Assembly (NCBI GenBank): GCA_014284505.1
Contig: JAAFYY010000001.1
Coordinates: 6,063,845 to 6,127,844, forward strand
DNA from: Streptacidiphilus sp. 4-A2
GTDB lineage: Bacteria > Actinomycetota > Actinomycetes > Streptomycetales > Streptomycetaceae
Length of the DNA: 64,000 nucleotides
Direction: 5' to 3'
The translations under genes were made by a program, and so were the position numbers. The notes under the pieces were generated by a model. That model saw only the letters and a program-made list of their open reading frames with translations, had not been told where the DNA came from and did no database searches. This document shows positions 38,269 through 47,487 of the stretch, piece by piece (the stretch's first letter is position 1; each line of letters begins with the position of its first letter).

Positions 38269-38587
38269 TTCTTTCTCTCCCTCGGATGAATGAAGAAAGC
38301 GGCTCCGGAACGCGGGCGTCCCGGAGTCGCGCGCGGCACCCCTTGGTGCGCACGATGGACGGCGCCGGGCCACGGCAAGCGGCCGACGCGATGACGGGCA
38401 AGTGCGGTGACGGGCAAGTGCGGTGCTGAAGTGGTGCGTTGCTGTGCCGGTACGCGGGCGTACCGGCACAATCCCCCCGTGGGTGCGGGCGACCTGCGTG
38501 GTCCGGGGCCGCTCCGCTGCGGGGAGCCGGCTGCCCGGGGTCGCACACCGCGTCTTCCGCAGCGGCCCACGGCTGGTTTTCGGGCGA
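38269..38587. other. Gap with tandem repeat and perfect palindrome
   Basis: No gene. TGTGCCGGTACG (38443-38454) pairs perfectly with CGTACCGGCACA (38459-38470) over a CGGG loop, likely a terminator for the isochorismatase gene. GACGGGCAAGTGCGGT occurs twice in tandem at about 38392-38424. Confidence 0.6.
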
Positions 38588-39175
38588 TCAGGAGAGCTGG
38601 TCGCCCCTGGCGACCACGACCCGTACAGGTCGTGGACGGTGGCGAGCGCGCCCTGGTGCAGCTGCTCGGCGGTGACCTCACCGGCGGGGGTGCGCAGCGG
38701 GCGGGTGGCGGAGGCGTCGGCGACCACCGTCGCGTGGTTGCCGCGCAGGAACGCGCCCTGCGCGGTGAAGGCCACGCACATGTGGGTCATGAACCCGGCG
38801 ACGATCACCTTGTTGTTGCCGCGTTGTCGACCAGCTCGCCCAGATTGGTGTCCAGGAAGGCGTTCGGCTTGCCCTTGACCACGGTCGGTTCGTCGCCGAC
38901 CGGGGCCACGCTCGGGTGGATCCGGCCGATCTCCGCGCGGATGTCGTACGGGGTGCCCTCGCCGCCGTCGTTGATCACATGGATGACCGTCGACCCGGCC
39001 CGGCGGGCACGGGCCAGCAGGTCAGCGGCGGCGTCCAGCGCCTGCTTCCAACCGTCGAGCTCCATCACCCCTTCGGTGTAGGTGTTCTGATAGTCGATCA
39101 GGATCAGCGTCGCTTCCGCGAGCTGGGCCGGGCCTGGTCGAAACTGTTGAGTTCCCGCAGGGTCGTGGTGGTCAC
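38588..39175 (-). CDS. Isochorismatase-like cysteine hydrolase
   Basis: From GTG 39175 the protein reads TTTTLRELNSFDQARPS, then (break near 39125) LAEATLILIDYQNTYTEGVM with the catalytic Asp. HVINDGGEGTPYD and PTVVKGKPNAF (catalytic Lys region) come next, and after a break near 38815 IVAGFMTHMCVAFTAQGAF with the nucleophile Cys. A third break near 38599 gives the C-terminal VVVARGDQLS. All three breaks fit one missing or added base. About 196 residues. It is divergent from the GlxA-type regulator, a common arrangement implying direct control. The substrate is unknown. Confidence 0.85.
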
Positions 39176-39317
39176 TGCGCTGCACCTGTTCGGTCGTCGG
39201 TTCGAGTGGACGCTGGCCACGCTACGATCAACAAACCGTTGACGGCCAGGACGTTCCACTTGCAGATCCGGACATCGCCGTCACGCCGTGTCCGCCGACC
39301 GCCAGGGGGCCTGTGAG

Positions 39318-40325
39318 ATGCGCAGGGAAGAGAAGTTGGTCGCCGTCATGCTGTTCCCGGGCGTTGATCTGCTGGACGTCACAGGACCACCGGAAGTGTT
39401 CGCGCTGCTGCGCCGGGAGACCCCGGACGCCGGCGGCTACCAGGTGCGGCTGGCGGCGTCCACGCCGGAGCCGGTGGTGACGGCGGCGGGCGTCCGGATC
39501 GTGCCCGACGCGACCTACGAGCAACTGGAGCGCGGCCGCATCGACACGCTGATCGTGCCGGGCTCCGTGGAGACCGACTCCGACGGGCGGATCCGGGCGG
39601 TCACCGACCCGGAGGTGGTGGAGTGGGCGCGCCGGCTCGCCGCCCGCTCCGCCCGGGTCGCCTCCGTCTGCGTGGGCGCGCACCTGCTCGCCGCCGCCGG
39701 GCTCCTCGACGGCAAGCGCGCCACCACCCACTGGTCCACCGCACCGCAGCTCGCCGCCGAGTTCCCACGGGTGCAGGTGGACCCGGACCCGATCTTCATC
39801 CGCCAGGGCGACGTGTGGACCGGCGCCGGCATCACCGCCTGCCTCGACCTCTCGCTCGCGCTGGTCGCGGAGGACTACGGCGAGCAGACGGCGCTCCGGG
39901 TCGCCCGGCAGCTGGTGATGTACCTCAAACGCTCCAGCGGGCAGTCGCAGTTCTCCGTGCCGCTGGAGCCGGCCTCCACCACCCGCCGGATGGAGCGGCT
40001 GCGCCATCACATCACCGCGAACCTCGGCGCGCAGCTCACCGTGCCGGATCTCGCCGCGTACGCACGGGTGAGCGAGCGGCAGCTGACCCGGATCTTCAAG
40101 ACCGAACTGGGGATGACCCCGGCCGCGTACGTGGAGTCCGCCCGGGTGGAAGCCGCCCGCGAACGCCTGGAGGCCGGCGACGACACCCTCGACCGGATCG
40201 CCGCGGGGTGCGGCTTCGGCACCGTCGACACCCTCATCCGCGCGTTCCGCCGCAAGCTGGGCACCACCCCCACCGCCTATCGCGACCGCTTCCATATCCG
40301 CCCCGGGCGGGCCGGGCCGACCTGA
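39318..40325 (+). CDS. GlxA-type AraC-family regulator
   Basis: This intact protein has 335 residues from ATG 39318, or 345 from GTG 39288. The N-terminal DJ-1/PfpI-like domain (VAVMLFPGVDLLDVTGPPEV, ARVASVCVGAHLLAAAGLLD with Cys in the nucleophile elbow) is followed by the AraC double HTH (LTVPDLAAYARVSERQLTRI, LDRIAAGCGFGTVDTLIRAF). Such regulators usually control a divergent gene for a small hydrolase, here the isochorismatase-like gene. The 110-bp spacer should hold both promoters. Confidence 0.9.
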   Translation: MRREEKLVAVMLFPGVDLLDVTGPPEVFALLRRETPDAGGYQVRLAASTPEPVVTAAGVRIVPDATYEQLERGRIDTLIVPGSVETDSDGRIRAVTDPEVVEWARRLAARSARVASVCVGAHLLAAAGLLDGKRATTHWSTAPQLAAEFPRVQVDPDPIFIRQGDVWTGAGITACLDLSLALVAEDYGEQTALRVARQLVMYLKRSSGQSQFSVPLEPASTTRRMERLRHHITANLGAQLTVPDLAAYARVSERQLTRIFKTELGMTPAAYVESARVEAARERLEAGDDTLDRIAAGCGFGTVDTLIRAFRRKLGTTPTAYRDRFHIRPGRAGPT

Positions 40326-40368
40326 CCGGCCCCGACCCGACCCGACCGGCGGCGCGGAGCCCGGCCGG

Positions 40369-41604
40369 TCAGGGGGCGGCGCGCAGGAGGCGGTAGGCGC
40401 AGCAGGCGAGCAGGAGTTCGGCGTGCGAGTCGGCGGCGGCGACCGGGAGGCCGAGCAGCGATTCGATGCGTTCCAGCCGCTGGTAGAGCGACTGCCGGCC
40501 GACGTGCAGCAGGGCGGCCGTGCGGGTCGGGCTGCAACCGTTGCGCAGGTGGACTTCCAGGGTGCGGACCAGGTCGCTGGGGTGGGCGGCCTCCCATTCC
40601 AGGAGCGGCCCGAGCGAGCGGCTGACCAGGTGCGCGAGCCGGTCGCGGGAGGCCGGGGTGAGGCCGTCGCCGGTCAGCTGGCGTTCCAGCGCCAGCGCCC
40701 GGGAGGAGGTGACCCGCACGCCGCCTGCCGCGCCCGGGGCGCGGGCGGGTTCGGCGGGCGGGACGGTGAGGGCCAGGCCCAGGGCGGCCCTGGCCTCGCG
40801 CAGCGACTCGCCCCAGCGGCTCCAGGCGGCGTCGGCCGGGCAGGCATGGCCCAGCGCGACGGTGAGCCCGGCGGCCACCCCCGCGCCCAGCGCCGCCTGG
40901 ACGGCCCGGACCGGGTCCCCCGCGCCCGCCGGAACGGCCAGCAGCGCGGCGGTACCGCCCGCGAGCGGCGCGCGCAGCAGTTCGGCGTCCAGGGCGCAGG
41001 CGGCGCGGTCCAGGACGGCCGGGGCGCCGGGGCCGGTCGCGGCCGCGCCGAGCAGCCGGTGGCCGCGCTCCGGACGGAAGTCCAGCGCCCGGGCCCGGGC
41101 CAGTACGTCGGGCTGGCTGCGGGCGGTGCCGTCGGCGAGGTCGGCGAGCAGTGCGGCGGCCCGGCCGTCCCGGTCGGCGGCCGGGTAGGGGCGGTCGGCC
41201 AGCGACTGGGTGACGATGGCGGTGTTGGCCGCCTCGGCGATCCGGATGAACGGCACCACCGCCCGCAGCGCCACCAGCGGCAGGCCCCGGCGGCGGCTCT
41301 CGTCCAGCAGTTCGTAGGGCATCTCCGCGAGCGAGCGGCCCAGTTCCACGGCGACCCCGGCCACCCCGCGCTCGGCCAGCTCCCGCACATAGTGACGGCG
41401 GGCCCCGGCGTCCGCGCCGGCCAGCCCGAGGCCGGTGGTGAGCAGCAGTTCCCCGCCCGACAGCAGCGGCCCTATCTCGTAGATCTCGCTGGAGTGGACC
41501 CAGCGCACCGGCCGGTCCAGCTCCCGCTCCCCGCACAGCACCTCGGGTGCGGCCTCGCCGAGGACGTCGAAGGCGAGGATCTCACGGAGGGTCAGTGCGA
41601 CCAT
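40369..41604 (-). CDS. PucR-family regulator
   Basis: This intact 411-residue protein starts at ATG 41604. The N-terminal PucR domain begins LTLREILAFDVLGEAAPEVL and has RWVHSSEIYEIGPLLSGGEL; the C-terminal HTH_30 is NGCSPTRTAALLHVGRQSLY. PucR regulators control purine degradation in other bacteria. It is divergent from a nucleoside deaminase gene, which fits control of nucleobase salvage. It converges on the GlxA-type gene, with a shared inverted repeat (40322-40331 and 40363-40372) as a likely terminator. Confidence 0.88.
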   Translation of the reverse strand: MVALTLREILAFDVLGEAAPEVLCGERELDRPVRWVHSSEIYEIGPLLSGGELLLTTGLGLAGADAGARRHYVRELAERGVAGVAVELGRSLAEMPYELLDESRRRGLPLVALRAVVPFIRIAEAANTAIVTQSLADRPYPAADRDGRAAALLADLADGTARSQPDVLARARALDFRPERGHRLLGAAATGPGAPAVLDRAACALDAELLRAPLAGGTAALLAVPAGAGDPVRAVQAALGAGVAAGLTVALGHACPADAAWSRWGESLREARAALGLALTVPPAEPARAPGAAGGVRVTSSRALALERQLTGDGLTPASRDRLAHLVSRSLGPLLEWEAAHPSDLVRTLEVHLRNGCSPTRTAALLHVGRQSLYQRLERIESLLGLPVAAADSHAELLLACCAYRLLRAAP

Positions 41605-41814
41605 GAGGGGCTTCTCCCGGGGGCGAGGACGCGAAGTGCGCGGACAGCGGCGCGGACGGCCGACGGTGGGCCTGCGCGGTGAGGGTAAGGCCGGGGCCGG
41701 GGCCGGGGCGAGGACAAATGCACCGGCGCGGATGACAGGCTGTCGGCCACCGGGTGGGCCGGAGCGTACTTTCCGCACGTTGCCCGAGTGTTTCCGGCCG
41801 GGGACAGTGGTGAC

Positions 41815-42258
41815 ATGACAGACATCACGGAACTTCTGGCCGTCGCCCTGGAGGAGGCCGAGCTGGGGCTGGCCGAGGGCGGCATCCCGATCGGGGCGGC
41901 GCTGTTCGGGCCGGACGGGGAGCTGCTCGGGCGCGGGCGCAACCGCCGGGTGCAGGACGACGACCCGTCCATGCACGCCGAGACGGCGGCGTTCCGGGCG
42001 GCCGGGCGGCTGCGCGGCTACCGCCGGACGACCATGGTGACCACCCTGTCGCCGTGCTGGTACTGCTCGGGCCTGGTCCGGCAGTTCGGCATCGGCCGGG
42101 TGGTGGTCGGCGAGGCGGAAACCTTCCACGGCGGGCACGACTGGCTGGCCGGGCACGGGGTGGAGGTGGTTGTCCTGGACGACCCCCGCTGCACCGCGCT
42201 GATGCGGGAGTTCATCGCCGCCCGCCCGCAGCTGTGGTTCGAGGACATCGGCGAGTGA
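41815..42258 (+). CDS. Cytosine-deaminase-like nucleobase deaminase
   Basis: The intact 147-residue zinc enzyme starts at ATG 41815. The HAE motif is in DPSMHAETAAFR and the zinc Cys pair in LSPCWYCSGLVRQFG, the signature of the cytidine/cytosine deaminase superfamily. The ending LWFEDIGE matches yeast-type cytosine deaminases. It probably converts cytosine or a related base to uracil. It is divergent from the PucR regulator with 210 bp between them. Confidence 0.88.
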   Translation: MTDITELLAVALEEAELGLAEGGIPIGAALFGPDGELLGRGRNRRVQDDDPSMHAETAAFRAAGRLRGYRRTTMVTTLSPCWYCSGLVRQFGIGRVVVGEAETFHGGHDWLAGHGVEVVVLDDPRCTALMREFIAARPQLWFEDIGE

Positions 42259-42325
42259 CCGCCCCGGACCGAAGCCGACGGCCGTCGCGTGACCGGCCGT
42301 CGGCTGAATCGTGACTGACGCTCCG

Positions 42326-43255
42326 TCAGCTGTGTCCGAGCTCCTCGGCCGGGTCGGTCTCGGTGACCGATCCGCTGTCCGGGTCCGGGTGCAGCGGCAT
42401 CGGCTCGACGGTGAACTCGTCCAGGACCGGCTCCGCGGGCGGCTGCGCGGCGGGCACCACCGCGGCCTCGGAGTGGCCGCCGCAGCCGTAGTCGAGCGCG
42501 ACCACATGCCCGTCGGCCGGGCCGAACTCGTTGGCGCAGATGCCGAAGGTCTGGCTGAGGGTTCCGGCGATCGGCACCAGGAAGCCGCAGGAGGCGCAGG
42601 ACGCCGGGGCGGCCTGGGCCATCGGGGTCTGCCGGCCGTAGTCCTTCTCCCAGCGGTCCGCCGACAGGTGCAGCCCGAGCCGGGAGAGCACCCGGGCCCG
42701 GCCGAGGCCGAGCTCCTCGGCGACGGCGGCGATGGCACCGCGCGCGGTCGGCGCGGCCAGCTCACCGGCGGCGTCGGCGACCGGGCCGCTCTCGGCCACG
42801 GAGACATCCGCCACCAGCGCCTCGGCTGCGGTGACCAGCGCCGAGTTCGGGGCCGGCTCGTCCGCGCCGCTCCAGCCCGGCTCGAGCCGCAGGTCGTCCT
42901 CGTCGGTCGGCAGCAGGTCGCCGGGGCCCATGTCGCCGGGGCGCAGCCGCTCGCTCCAGGGCACCCACTGCGGCGCGACCAGGGCGTCCGCGCCGGGCAC
43001 CAGCACCGTCTCGTCCAGGGTGACCTGCTTGCTGCGCGAGGCACGGGTGACCGTCACCGCCCAGCGCCAGCCGCGGTAGGCCCGCTCGCAGGTCGCGAAG
43101 TAGTGCGTGACGACCCGCTCACCGTCAGCGTCCACACCCAGGTGTTCACCGACGGCGGCCTCACCGGCAGCCTCCACGGCGGCAGCCCGGGCAAAGTCGA
43201 CGGCCTCGGCACAGAGCCGATCGGGGGTACGGCTTCGCGTCGTCGCAGCACTCAT
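42326..43255 (-). CDS. DUF3027 protein
   Basis: This intact 309-residue protein starts at ATG 43255. It shows the DUF3027 features: HYFATCERAYRGWRWAVTVT, QVTLDETVLVPGADALVAPQ and WVPWSERLRPGDMGPGDLLP. A Cys-rich metal-binding segment (CASCGFLVPIAG, CANEFGPADGHVV, DYGCGGHSE) lies near the C-terminus. Function unknown; conserved in actinobacteria. The 269-bp gap to the MFS gene on the other strand holds no gene that I can support. Confidence 0.85.
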   Translation of the reverse strand: MSAATTRSRTPDRLCAEAVDFARAAAVEAAGEAAVGEHLGVDADGERVVTHYFATCERAYRGWRWAVTVTRASRSKQVTLDETVLVPGADALVAPQWVPWSERLRPGDMGPGDLLPTDEDDLRLEPGWSGADEPAPNSALVTAAEALVADVSVAESGPVADAAGELAAPTARGAIAAVAEELGLGRARVLSRLGLHLSADRWEKDYGRQTPMAQAAPASCASCGFLVPIAGTLSQTFGICANEFGPADGHVVALDYGCGGHSEAAVVPAAQPPAEPVLDEFTVEPMPLHPDPDSGSVTETDPAEELGHS

Positions 43256-43524
43256 CACAGGATCGATTCTCTCCCAAGACTTGTCCCTGGATCGCCACCG
43301 GCTCCCGATGGCATGGCGCGCACGGCCTGTCGGAGGGGCGAACGCCCATTCTGCGGGACGAACGGGACGCGACCGAACAGCAGCCACGAGTGGCACGCTA
43401 CCGGTTGGCCCGGCACGCCGGACAGTACCCCTTTCCCGTGGCGCGTGGCCGCCGGACCGCCACGGAGCGGATTCGGGCACCGAAAACCAGCGTGACGGGG
43501 CGTCCGATCAGGCAGGATGGGAGA

Positions 43525-45177
43525 GTGGCCGACGAAGCGCCGCCGGGTGTACCGACCGGCGGCCCCGACAGCCCCTCCCCGCCCGGGCCGGCGGGGGGCG
43601 AGGGGCAGGCGTCCGCCCGCCCGCCCCGCCCGTCGGCCGAGCCCCCCATCCGCGTGCACCACTCGCGCGCCTCCCGGCTGCTCGGCGGCCTGCACCGCGG
43701 CGCCTCGGCGACCGCGGCCGGCACCGGGCACGCCGTGGGCGCCACCGGACGCCGGATCCGCCGGGCCACCTCCGCCGAGGGCGCGGGCGAGTCCGGGCTG
43801 GCGAAGCTGATCGAGCTGCACGCGGTGAACTCGGCCGGGGACATGCTGGTGACCGTGGCGCTGGCGTCCACCATCTTCTTCTCGGTGCCGACCGGCGAGG
43901 CCCGGGGCCGGGTCGCGCTCTACCTGCTGATCACCATGGCGCCGTTCGTGCTGCTGGCCCCGGTGATCGGACCGCTGCTGGACCGGCTGCCGAGCGGCCG
44001 GCGCAGCGCCATGGCCCTGTCGATGCTGGCCCGCGCCGCCATAGCGTGGATGATGACCAGCTCCATCAACGGCGCGCTCACCATCTACCCGGAGGCGCTG
44101 GGCGTGCTGGTCGCGTCCAAGGCGTACGGGGTGGTGCGCAGCGTGGTGGTGCCCCGGCTGCTGCCCGCCCGGGTGACCCTGGTGAAGGCCAACTCCCGGG
44201 TGACCCTGGCCGGTCTGATCGCGACCGCGCTGGCGGGCGGCCTCGGCGGCCTGCTGCACCTGATCGGGCCCTCCTGGCCGTTGCGCGGCGCCTTCCTGGT
44301 GTACCTCGTCGGCGCGGTACTGGCGTTCCATCTGCCGCACAAGGTGGACCTGGCCAAGGGCGAGCAGCCCGCCGTCCTGCACACGCAGCGGACCACGGAC
44401 GGCATCACGACGGTCGACGACGACTCGGCGTCGGAGCGCTCCGGGCCGCACCCCGAACCGGGCTCCGACGCTGGCTCCGGCCCTGGCTCCAGCCCTCACT
44501 CCGGCCCGCAGGACGATGCCGTCCCGGGCGACGAGCGCCGGCTGCGGCTGCGCTCGGTCGGGCCCTCGGTGGTGCTGGCGCTGACCGCCGAGGGCACGCT
44601 GCGCGGGCTCTCCGGTCTCCTCACCTTCTTCATGGCGTTCCTGTTGCGCGAGCACCCGGTCGGCGGGCTGAGGTCCACCGTCGAGCTGGGCATCGTGGTG
44701 GGCGCGCTCGGCCTCGGCAACACCCTGGGCACCGCCCTGGGCTCCTGGCTGCGCTCCCGCGGGCCTGAGATGCTGATCACATTCCTGCTGGCGGTGGCCG
44801 CCGCATCGGCCCTCACCGCCACCCTCGCCTACAACCTGTTCACGCTCACCCTGCTCGCCGGAGTCGCCGGGGTGACCCAGTCGCTGGGCAAGGTCGCGCT
44901 GGACTCGCTGATCCAACGGGACGTCCCGGAGCTGGTGCGCACCTCCGCCTTCGCCCGCTCGGAGACGTTGATGCAGCTCACCTGGGTGATCGGCGGCGGT
45001 ATCGGGATCGTGCTGCCGCTGGTGGGCCCGGTCGGCACCGGCACGGCGACCGGCTTCCTGCTGCTGTCGCTGCTGCTGACCGTCCGGAACCTGGTCCGGC
45101 TGCCGCGCCGGTCGCGGCGGGTCGCGGCCGCCCCGACGTGGCTTGATCGCCGGGGACAGGTAGCCTCAGCACCATGA
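43525..45177 (+). CDS. MFS transporter
   Basis: This intact 550-residue protein starts at GTG 43525 behind GGATGGGAG. A Pro/Gly-rich cytoplasmic N-terminus of about 95 residues precedes twelve membrane spans. MFS-like motifs include APVIGPLLDRLPSGRRSAM (motif A between spans 2 and 3). The central loop is long and acidic. The substrate is unknown. Its TGA overlaps the ATG of the next gene (ATGA), starting a coupled run that continues to mqnB and mqnD. Confidence 0.82.
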   Translation: MADEAPPGVPTGGPDSPSPPGPAGGEGQASARPPRPSAEPPIRVHHSRASRLLGGLHRGASATAAGTGHAVGATGRRIRRATSAEGAGESGLAKLIELHAVNSAGDMLVTVALASTIFFSVPTGEARGRVALYLLITMAPFVLLAPVIGPLLDRLPSGRRSAMALSMLARAAIAWMMTSSINGALTIYPEALGVLVASKAYGVVRSVVVPRLLPARVTLVKANSRVTLAGLIATALAGGLGGLLHLIGPSWPLRGAFLVYLVGAVLAFHLPHKVDLAKGEQPAVLHTQRTTDGITTVDDDSASERSGPHPEPGSDAGSGPGSSPHSGPQDDAVPGDERRLRLRSVGPSVVLALTAEGTLRGLSGLLTFFMAFLLREHPVGGLRSTVELGIVVGALGLGNTLGTALGSWLRSRGPEMLITFLLAVAAASALTATLAYNLFTLTLLAGVAGVTQSLGKVALDSLIQRDVPELVRTSAFARSETLMQLTWVIGGGIGIVLPLVGPVGTGTATGFLLLSLLLTVRNLVRLPRRSRRVAAAPTWLDRRGQVASAP

Positions 45178-45716
45178 GTATCAACCGCGCTGTCGTCGCC
45201 CTCGGAGCCGTCGCCGTCGTGGGCGTCGCCACGCTCGGCTTCTCCATTCCTTACGCCGTGCACGCCGGCAAGCCCGTGCCCAATGTCGCCGTGACCGTCG
45301 GATCCACCTGGACCCAGATGGCCCCCGCTGACAAGAGCTGCTACAACGGCGGCAATGTGCTGACCGCCAAGCAGAAGACCGCCTGCTCGGCCGCCGTGCA
45401 GAAGCTGCTGACCTCGGGCAAGGTGAAGACCATCACCATCCCGTCGACCAACAGCAACTACGCCGTCAACGTGGACCAGCTGATCGCCGACAAGGGCTGG
45501 TTCGCCGGCGGCGAGAACGGCTCGATCGTCGCGCCGACCAAGAACGCCTACGCGGGCAACCTGCCGGCCACCCCGGTGCTCACCTCGACCTCGCAGACCA
45601 CCGGCGGCAGCACGCTGAACAACAGCGGCCCGGTGCTGGTGGTGGAGGGCGGCACCAACTCCTCCTCCGCGGTCTACGGCGAGTGGCTGTTCCAGCTGAA
45701 GGTCAAGGGCTCCTGA
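45174..45716 (+). CDS. Secreted or membrane-anchored small protein
   Basis: The 180-residue protein starts at ATG 45174, overlapping the transporter stop. The N-terminal VALGAVAVVGVATLGFSIPY is a signal anchor or uncleaved signal peptide. Two Cys residues (SCYNGG and TACSAAV) could form a disulfide outside the cell. The rest is Thr/Asn/Ser-rich. I do not recognise the family with confidence; DUF2771 has similar placement in streptomycetes but I could not verify it. It lies 4 bp before mqnB. Confidence 0.7.
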   Translation: MSINRAVVALGAVAVVGVATLGFSIPYAVHAGKPVPNVAVTVGSTWTQMAPADKSCYNGGNVLTAKQKTACSAAVQKLLTSGKVKTITIPSTNSNYAVNVDQLIADKGWFAGGENGSIVAPTKNAYAGNLPATPVLTSTSQTTGGSTLNNSGPVLVVEGGTNSSSAVYGEWLFQLKVKGS

Positions 45717-45720
45717 CCAG

Positions 45721-46526
45721 GTGACCCCGGTCCCACCCCGGCTGCTCGTCGTCACCGCCGTCGCTCCCGAAGCGGCGGCGGTGCTGCGTGGCGCGGCCGG
45801 GGCCCTGACCGCCGGGCCGGTGGACCTGCCCCTGCCCGGCGGCTTCGTGCTGCACCGGCTCGGCCCGGTGGACGTGCTCGCCGCCGGGTCGGCCCGGCCG
45901 CCGCAGCGGCCGGTACCGCGACCGCGCTGGCCCTGGCCGCGACCCCGTACGGCCTGGCCGTCTCCGCCGGGATCGCCGGCGGCTTCGCCCCGGCCGCGCA
46001 GCTGGGCAGCGCCGTGGTGGCCGGGTCGATCGTCGCCGCCGACCTCGGCGCGCAGACCCCGGACGGCTTCGCCACCGTCACCGAGCTGGGCTTCGGCCGG
46101 GCGCACCACCCGACCGCGCACGCCGAGCAGGTCGCCCTGGCCCTGCGCGGGGCAGGCCTGACCACCGCGCTGGGCGCGGTGCTCACCGTCTCCACCGTGA
46201 CCGGCAGCGCCGAGCGCGCCGCCGAGCTGACCGGGCGTCACCCCGACGCGGTCGCCGAGGCCATGGAGGGGTTCGGCGTGGCCGAGGCCGCCGCCGGCTT
46301 CGGGGTGCCGGTCCTCGAACTCCGTGCCGTCTCCAACGCGGTCGGACCGCGTGACCGGGCGGCCTGGCGCATCGGCGAGGCCTTCGCCACGCTGGAGCGC
46401 ATCTTCACCGCACTGCCGTACCAGGCACTGCTGCCGTACGAGGCACCGCTGCCGTACCAAGCACCGCTACCCGACCGGGCGGTGCTGTCCCGAGACCCGC
46501 TGGACCTGGGAGAGGCCACCTCATGA
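45721..46526 (+). CDS. mqnB: Futalosine hydrolase (MqnB)
   Basis: The enzyme removes hypoxanthine from futalosine to give dehypoxanthinylfutalosine. From GTG 45721 it reads RLLVVTAVAPEAAAVLRGA, breaks near 45887 (one G too few in a GGG run), then YGLAVSAGIAGGFAPAAQLG, SAVVAGSIVAADLGAQ, EAMEGFGVAEAA (the EGF nucleoside-phosphorylase-type motif) and VLELRAVSNAVGPRD. The C-terminus ends in an unusual Leu-Pro-Tyr-Gln-Ala repeat (46418-46475) before the stop. The stop overlaps mqnD by 4 bases. Normal family length apart from the repeat. Confidence 0.9.
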
Positions 46527-47383
46527 CCGTCCTCAGCACGGCCTACTCACCCTGCCCCAACGACACCTTCGTCTTCCATGCCTGGGCGCACGGGCTGGTC
46601 CCGGGCGGGCTCACGCCGCAGGTGACCTTCGCCGACATCGACGTCACCAACGGCCTGGCCGAGCGCGGCGCGCTGGACGTGCTGAAGATCTCGTACGCGG
46701 CGCTGCCGTATGTGCTGGACGAGTACGTGCTGCTGCCCTGCGGCGGCGCGCTGGGCCGCGGCTGCGGCCCGCTGGTGCTGACCGGGCCGACGGCGTCGAA
46801 GGACCCCGCCGACCTGGCCGGGCGGACGGTGGCCGTGCCCAGCGAACGCAGCACCGCCTACCTGCTGTTCCGGCTCTGGGCCGAGCAGGCGGTACCCGGG
46901 GGGCTGGGCCGGATCGTGGTGCTGCCGTTCCACGAGATCATGCCCGCGGTCCGGGACGGCCGGGTGGATGCCGGACTGGTGATCCACGAGGCCCGCTTCA
47001 CCTACCAGCAGTACGGGCTGCACTCGCTGGCCGACATGGGCGAGGCCTGGGAGGCGGCCACCGGGCTGCCGATCCCGCTGGGGGCGATCGTGGCCCGCCG
47101 CTCGCTGGGCGCGGAACGGCTGCGCGCGCTGGCGTCCTCGATCCGGGCCAGCGTCCAGCACGCCTGGGCACAGCCGCAGGACAGCCGCGACTATGTGCTG
47201 GCGAACGCCCAGGAGATGGACCCGGCGGTGGCGGACCAGCACATCGCGCTCTATGTGAACGACTTCACCGCGGATCTCGGGCCGGACGGCTACGCGGCCG
47301 TGCACGGCCTGCTGGACCGGGCCGCGGCGGCCGGCCTGGTGCCCGCGACCGCACCGGGCGCGCTGGACTTCCCGGGCGCCTGA
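46523..47383 (+). CDS. mqnD: 1,4-dihydroxy-6-naphthoate synthase (MqnD)
   Basis: MqnD converts cyclic dehypoxanthinylfutalosine to 1,4-dihydroxy-6-naphthoate, the last futalosine-specific step. The intact 286-residue protein shows AYSPCPNDTFVFHAWAHG, DVLKISYAALPYVLDEYVLL, CGGALGRGCGPLVL, SERSTAYLLF and VIHEARFTYQQYGLHSLADM, all family signatures (periplasmic-binding-protein fold). It overlaps mqnB by ATGA. The operon runs from the MFS gene through mqnD. Confidence 0.95.
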   Translation: MTVLSTAYSPCPNDTFVFHAWAHGLVPGGLTPQVTFADIDVTNGLAERGALDVLKISYAALPYVLDEYVLLPCGGALGRGCGPLVLTGPTASKDPADLAGRTVAVPSERSTAYLLFRLWAEQAVPGGLGRIVVLPFHEIMPAVRDGRVDAGLVIHEARFTYQQYGLHSLADMGEAWEAATGLPIPLGAIVARRSLGAERLRALASSIRASVQHAWAQPQDSRDYVLANAQEMDPAVADQHIALYVNDFTADLGPDGYAAVHGLLDRAAAAGLVPATAPGALDFPGA

Positions 47384-47413
47384 CCCGCCCGCCCCTGCGG
47401 CGCCGGAAACCCT

Positions 47414-47444
47414 GAGCCCGGCGCCGCAGGCCGGCGCCGGGCTC
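47414..47444. terminator. Terminator between mqnD and csp
   Basis: Perfect 13-base arms (47414-47426 and 47432-47444) with a 5-base loop lie 30 bp after the mqnD stop and can also serve the convergent cold-shock gene. Confidence 0.85.
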
Positions 47445-47487
47445 GTCCGGCCTCGGATATTCGGCCGGCCTCGGACGTTCGGTCGCC

